Positions 4,971 through 7,687 of a stretch of 7,687 nucleotides of DNA are shown here, piece by piece. How positions within the stretch are numbered: the first letter of the stretch is position 1; each line of letters opens with the position of its first letter. Both the position numbers and the translations under genes were made by a program. Below the pieces are notes generated by a model, which saw only the letters and a list, made by a program, of their open reading frames with translations, was not told where the DNA came from and ran no database searches. The stretch is from Pseudobdellovibrionaceae bacterium (GTDB lineage: Bacteria; Bdellovibrionota; Bdellovibrionia; Bdellovibrionales; Bdellovibrionaceae), in contig JACMRP010000113.1 in the NCBI GenBank assembly GCA_014376325.1, positions 1 to 7,687 on the forward strand. Direction: 5' to 3'.

Positions 4971-6358
4971 TATTTCCCCAACAACGTGGTGTTGTTGTCT
5001 CTGTAGCGCTCTTTTACTTTTTCCCAATTTGATTTTCCACCTGGTGCAGTGACGCCCGCCGAAAGCGCGCTGCCCGCTAGTTTATTCCCAGCCGGGTCGC
5101 GCTTAGGAAGAAACTGTCGTAGGCCGTTGCCGTCGGAGCCGCCAGAGCCGTAACCGCCCCCGCCTCCGCCGCCTTCGCCACCAAGAATATTGGTGTTTAA
5201 TCCAGAACCTGATTTTGCATTTGCTTGGCTTGGTCCACCGCCACTGCCTCCGCTACCGCCATCGACACCTTTGCCGCCACTGATAGGTGCGCCCGGTCCG
5301 GAAGTCCCCGCAGCGCCGTCCACAGGACCGCCACCCAGTCCGCCCGCAACGTCATCCATACCGATGTTCGCTTTCGCGGCCGCCGGAGTATAACCCGCCA
5401 TATCGCCGGTTCTCATCGCGCCGCCATTCTGTGCAGACAAGGCGGTGTCCAAACCACCAGCACAGCCCGGTGTTCGAGGAGCATCGATACAGATACAAGT
5501 CATGTTGTTAGTTTTGTTCGCGGTAATGGTACAGTCTACCGCTGCCGCGAGTGCCGCCACATTTGCAGCAGTCGTTTTTTTATCGCACTCGTTTGCTTTG
5601 CCCATTGAAGCAATAACGCCGATACCCCCGGTAATCGCTGAAGCTAACTGCGAGTCGTAACCAGAACAAGTGCTGTTTTTAGCTACCACAGATTTTTTCT
5701 CACTTTTATCAAGATCCTTATCCAGCTCGGTATTTAATTTTTTAAGGTCACTTAATATAGTAGCATTCTGTGATGGATCCGTGAGCGCCAGCTCTCTTGC
5801 AGCCAATTCGGCTTGTTTCGAAATATTTTCTCTAGCAAATTTCAGTTTCGAAGCTGCGGAACCGCAACTTGACTGACACACGGCTTTGCTTGCAGCACAA
5901 GCGCCCTGATACGCCAACAATCCTTTGTTGGCTAAGTCCATTGCTTTTCCGAATGAAGAACACGCGTCTTTAACTCCGGCACCCATTGCCGATATCGCGG
6001 CCTGGATGAGCGGAAGTGATTTAGCAATTTGAGGACTGGTTTTTTCAAGGCAAGTGTATGTAGTAAAGGATTCTTTCTTCGCGCAAGATTCCTGAACCTC
6101 TTTGTAATTTTTAAGATATGCGAAGTCTTTTTCAGCAGCTTTTAAATTTGATGCTTCAGACATGCTAGCGTGAAGCGCAACACTTGCCGATTGAATTTGT
6201 GCTCCGTTACCCAAAGGTTCCGGATCAGGTTGGGCTTGAATTTCATTCATCTTGACGTCTAAAGCATCTTGCTGCTCTTGCGTCTGTCCTTGCGCAAAAC
6301 TAGCGCAAGCGCCAAGAACGATAAACCCCTGAATAGCTAACAAAAACATATGTTTCAT
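4970..6358 (-). CDS. Exported Cys- and Gly-rich protein, first gene of secreted pair
   Basis: No named family recognised. 462 aa. N-terminal signal peptide (hydrophobic 4-19) with likely cleavage at SFA|Q (after residue 22); LGAC at 15-18 could instead be a weak lipobox, making it a lipoprotein. The N-terminal half is Ala-rich and helical, including a charged stretch 199-224 (LKKLNTELDKDLDKSEKK) of coiled-coil character. Past the signal peptide there are twelve cysteines (92, 103, 133, 154, 161, 165, 231, 258, 276, 288, 290, 299), an even number that suggests disulfides in the periplasm or outside. From about 300 to 412 it is a disordered Gly/Ser/Pro/Ala linker with a seven-Gly run (396-402). 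A C-terminal module follows: RDPA (420-423) and SNWEKVKERYR (443-453), shared with the downstream protein. Start: AGGGGA 6 nt before ATG 6358. Its stop overlaps the next start by one base (TAATG). Envelope or surface structural role is inference. Confidence 0.8.
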   Translation of the reverse strand: MKHMFLLAIQGFIVLGACASFAQGQTQEQQDALDVKMNEIQAQPDPEPLGNGAQIQSASVALHASMSEASNLKAAEKDFAYLKNYKEVQESCAKKESFTTYTCLEKTSPQIAKSLPLIQAAISAMGAGVKDACSSFGKAMDLANKGLLAYQGACAASKAVCQSSCGSAASKLKFARENISKQAELAARELALTDPSQNATILSDLKKLNTELDKDLDKSEKKSVVAKNSTCSGYDSQLASAITGGIGVIASMGKANECDKKTTAANVAALAAAVDCTITANKTNNMTCICIDAPRTPGCAGGLDTALSAQNGGAMRTGDMAGYTPAAAKANIGMDDVAGGLGGGPVDGAAGTSGPGAPISGGKGVDGGSGGSGGGPSQANAKSGSGLNTNILGGEGGGGGGGYGSGGSDGNGLRQFLPKRDPAGNKLAGSALSAGVTAPGGKSNWEKVKERYRDNNTTLLGK

Positions 6359-6364
6359 GCGTCA

Positions 6365-6382
6365 TCCCCTACCTAGAGTATA
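6365..6382 (-). promoter_or_regulatory. Candidate promoter -10 and Shine-Dalgarno of the secreted-pair operon
   Basis: Minus strand: TATACT (6382-6377) is one base from the sigma-70 -10 consensus, but no good -35 sits 16-18 bp upstream. The overlapping TCCGATAT partly resembles the sigma-28 -10 (GCCGATAA), also with a poor -35. The start would fall near 6370, beside the AGGGGA Shine-Dalgarno (6370-6365), giving an unusually short leader of about 12 nt. The operon must start here or upstream, since a terminator lies at 6408-6443. Confidence 0.3.
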
Positions 6383-6407
6383 TCGGAAAAATTGCGTAAT
6401 ATCCTGA

Positions 6408-6443
6408 AACAAAAAAGGCCGGCCATCAATAGGCCAGCCTTTG
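6408..6443 (-). terminator. Rho-independent terminator of the lipoprotein gene
   Basis: Minus strand: AAAGGCTGGCC (6442-6432), a 7-nt loop, then GGCCGGCCTTT (6424-6414), an 11-bp stem with one G-U wobble. A T-run follows (six T in total, 6416-6411, then GTTT). It separates the lipoprotein gene from the secreted-pair operon. Confidence 0.9.
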
Positions 6444-6461
6444 TATCAGACTGAGACAGTT

Positions 6462-6481
6462 CTTTCGCCCGAGAGCGAAAG
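6462..6481 (-). other. Stop-adjacent hairpin after the lipoprotein gene
   Basis: Perfect 7-bp stem CTTTCGC/GCGAAAG with a 6-nt loop starts directly after the TAA stop (6484-6482). It has no T-run, so it is not a terminator itself. With the true terminator 18 nt further on it makes a double-hairpin 3' end, which could protect the mRNA (inference). Confidence 0.5.
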
Positions 6482-7225
6482 TTACTTAATGCGAACGCCT
6501 TGTGCAGCGAATGCTTTCTTAACTTTTACTAACAACTGCTCTTGAGCTTCTGCTGTCTGGAACTTGTGCGCATCAGGTCCAGCGATACGAGTCGTTTTTG
6601 AAGTACCTGATCCTTGGATAGAGTCGATTGCCTGGGTGATATCGCCAACCAAGAAGATACCACCTGGATAAGTCACACCACCACGAGTGGTTGGTCCGAA
6701 AACTGTGAACGCTGCAAATTTACGATTCGCTTCAGAAAAGAAATTCTGCGTGACCGTTACTTGTGGAAGATTGTTATCCACGTTGTTGAACTGCAAAGCC
6801 AAACCAGCTAACTTTTTTGCTCCCATCAAACCAGCCGTATCGAAATACGCCTGTACATTTTTACCCAACTTTACTGTGTACATCGGACCAGACACGATCG
6901 ACGGGAATGCCAAACCATTTGGCAATGTTGATACGGGCGCTAAGCTTGTATCGCTGAAGACGTCTAAGCTCGCCGCAAGTTTGATGCTAAATTCGCCAGC
7001 GTCATTCTTGAAGAATGTCAGGCTTCCGTATTTACCAATCGGAAGAGTGGCTTCCATATCGATTTCAACGTTGCCACCGAAAGTGGTTACGTATTCGAAT
7101 GATTGTGAATTTTGAGACAACTTGATGTGGTTGATCAGACTGTCAGAGCCAGTTTTGCAACCGACGAGAGAAAGAGTTGCTACGGCGACGAACGCTGCGG
7201 CTTTTGTGAGCAGATTTTTTGACAT
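6482..7225 (-). CDS. Putative outer-membrane lipoprotein of unknown function
   Basis: 247 aa. Signal peptide MSKNLLTKAAAF... with a lipobox LVGC (20-23). C23 would be the lipidated residue, and the +2 residue is Lys rather than Asp, which by the E. coli rule favours the outer membrane. The mature part (about 225 aa) has no further Cys and reads as alternating beta-strand sequence with many Val/Phe/Thr (e.g. VTVTQNFF, KFAAFTVFGP). It ends in a short charged helix (AEAQEQLLVKVKKAFAAQG). No enzyme motif seen and no family recognised. Start 7225 is chosen because AGGAGG lies 7 nt upstream and the signal peptide begins here; the in-frame ATG at 7315 would add 30 residues ahead of the signal peptide. 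It is flanked by its own promoter region and a strong terminator, so it is probably monocistronic and well expressed. Confidence 0.85.
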   Translation of the reverse strand: MSKNLLTKAAAFVAVATLSLVGCKTGSDSLINHIKLSQNSQSFEYVTTFGGNVEIDMEATLPIGKYGSLTFFKNDAGEFSIKLAASLDVFSDTSLAPVSTLPNGLAFPSIVSGPMYTVKLGKNVQAYFDTAGLMGAKKLAGLALQFNNVDNNLPQVTVTQNFFSEANRKFAAFTVFGPTTRGGVTYPGGIFLVGDITQAIDSIQGSGTSKTTRIAGPDAHKFQTAEAQEQLLVKVKKAFAAQGVRIK

Positions 7226-7232
7226 TGTGGTT

Positions 7233-7238
7233 CCTCCT
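7233..7238 (-). promoter_or_regulatory. Strong Shine-Dalgarno of the lipoprotein gene
   Basis: AGGAGG on the minus strand, 7 nt before ATG 7225. It is the best ribosome-binding site in the window and sets the start. Confidence 0.85.
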
Positions 7239-7260
7239 ATTTGAAACGCATAACAACCTT

Positions 7261-7277
7261 CGCACAAAAGTAGCCAC
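7261..7277 (-). promoter_or_regulatory. Weak candidate -24/-12 promoter of the lipoprotein gene
   Basis: Minus strand GTGGCTACTTTTGTGCG has GG-N10-GC spacing and 7 of 11 fixed consensus positions. A start near 7250 would give a leader of about 25 nt holding the Shine-Dalgarno. No convincing sigma-70 pair is seen in the same gap. Could easily be chance. Confidence 0.25.
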
Positions 7278-7283
7278 TTAATG

Positions 7284-7302
7284 AGTCCGGTAAAAGTCCG
7301 GT
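7284..7302. promoter_or_regulatory. 11-bp-period direct repeat upstream of the lipoprotein gene (operator-like)
   Basis: AGTCCGGT, AAA, AGTCCGGT: an exact 8-bp tandem repeat with a 3-nt spacer, so 11 bp from copy to copy, one helical turn. OmpR/PhoB-family regulators bind half-sites with this kind of spacing. It lies 59 bp upstream of the start codon at 7225. The binding protein is unknown. Confidence 0.5.
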
Positions 7303-7329
7303 TCGGATGTGGCACTAGACGAAATGTTA

Positions 7330-7343
7330 TGAAATTGATTTCA
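7330..7343. promoter_or_regulatory. Short inverted repeat in the intergenic region
   Basis: TGAAAT-TG-ATTTCA, a perfect 6+6 bp dyad with a 2-nt centre. It lies 24 bp past the stop of the gene at 7367 and upstream of the direct repeat. Its size fits a dimeric repressor operator, but such dyads also arise by chance in AT-rich DNA. Confidence 0.3.
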
Positions 7344-7366
7344 GATCGAAGCTCTGTTGGTTTCGA

Positions 7367-7687
7367 TTATTTCGGAGGAGCGTTTATTATTTTTCCAGGA
7401 CTAGTATTTTCCCCGCCTAAATCTAAATCGCTGGAGTTCAGATAATCCAGCGACACTAATTTAACAGAATATCCCGTGCGTCCACCAACGATGCAATCGC
7501 CAGAAGTGGAAACGGTGTCGTTTCCTTTTTGATCGGGATGTTTTAAACATTTTCCGAATTTAGTTTCATCGAGCGAGAAGTCTTTCAAGTTTGTGCCGAC
7601 CCAAGAGGTTAAGACTTGTTCTACTTCCATCGCAACATACATAAGCTTGGTGTCAAAATCGACCTTAGGCTCTTTGATTTGCGGATC
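7367..7687 (-). CDS. Unrecognised protein, C-terminal 106 residues (5' end beyond window)
   Basis: The frame stays open from the stop at 7367 to the right edge, so the gene continues outside the window. The first in-frame ATG (7642) is probably internal, since the 15 codons before it are also open and no Shine-Dalgarno precedes it. The visible part begins DPQIKEPKVDFD, has a helical segment (LMYVAMEVEQVLTSW), two cysteines 18 positions apart (FGKCLKH... and ...SGDCIVGG) that could form a disulfide, and a hydrophilic tail ending APPK. This resembles the C-terminal half of a small exported protein, but the signal peptide region cannot be seen. The next gene on the same strand starts 141 bp downstream and has its own promoter-like region, so they need not be one operon. 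Confidence 0.65.
   Translation of the reverse strand, partial: DPQIKEPKVDFDTKLMYVAMEVEQVLTSWVGTNLKDFSLDETKFGKCLKHPDQKGNDTVSTSGDCIVGGRTGYSVKLVSLDYLNSSDLDLGGENTSPGKIINAPPK

Noticed and set aside
4191..5660. Several plus-strand open frames of 61-127 aa opposite the two Gly-rich genes
   Set aside because: They are reverse readings of GC-rich Gly/Ala codon runs (giving Pro/Arg/Ala/His-rich strings), with no start signals. The minus-strand frames have signal peptides and Shine-Dalgarno sites.
6687..7115. 142-aa plus-strand open frame opposite the lipoprotein gene
   Set aside because: Antisense shadow: no Shine-Dalgarno and no recognisable domain, while the minus strand holds a gene with signal peptide, strong ribosome site and terminator.
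7226..7315. 30-residue N-terminal extension of the lipoprotein from ATG 7315
   Set aside because: It would place the lipobox signal peptide in the middle of the protein and would run through the direct repeat and the AGGAGG site.
7345..7367. ATCGAA/TTCGAT hairpin just after the stop of the rightmost gene as its terminator
   Set aside because: Only 6 bp with an 11-nt loop and no T-run on the minus strand, so I cannot call it a terminator.

Overview
The window looks like a chromosomal segment of a Gram-negative, delta-proteobacterium-like organism. Base composition is moderate. It has a sigma-54 activator, a lipoprotein with a lipobox and exported proteins with Sec signal peptides. The combination of a sigma-54 activator, an AmgK/MurU-like sugar salvage pair and large Gly-rich exported proteins suggests a Bdellovibrio-like bacterium. 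That placement is inference: no rRNA or taxonomic marker gene is present.

Left half (1-4078, plus strand). The window opens inside a sigma-54-dependent enhancer-binding protein (bEBP) with an intact AAA+ core and Fis-type HTH, closed by a strong terminator (994-1032). The next gene (1147-1980) encodes what reads as a catalytically dead relative of the same AAA+ domain. Its Walker A lysine, Walker B acidic pair, sigma-54-contacting loop, arginine fingers and HTH are all missing. It has a possible -24/-12 promoter and its own terminator (1990-2018). After that come two translationally coupled genes: an APH-fold sugar kinase (AmgK-like) and an NDP-sugar nucleotidyltransferase (MurU-like, with an extra C-terminal segment). 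Together they could convert MurNAc or a related amino sugar to the 1-phosphate and then to a UDP-sugar.

Right half (4065-7687, minus strand). The murU-like gene ends tail-to-tail with a two-gene operon (6358 down to 4065), the two 3' ends overlapping by 14 bp. The operon encodes two exported low-complexity proteins: a 462-aa Cys/Gly-rich protein and a 301-aa Gly/Met-rich protein, joined by a TAATG stop/start overlap. They differ over most of their length but share a gap-free C-terminal motif after their Gly-rich linkers. Upstream is a monocistronic lipoprotein gene (7225-6482) with a strong Shine-Dalgarno, a clear terminator, and an 11-bp-period direct repeat in its promoter region. The last gene (7687-7367) is cut by the window edge and is unrecognised.

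Most notable are the pseudo-activator beside a true sigma-54 activator, the shared C-terminal module of the secreted pair, and the terminator directly in front of the kinase/nucleotidyltransferase operon. No gene-free stretch exceeds 300 bp. I saw no tRNA, rRNA, CRISPR array, insertion sequence or origin.
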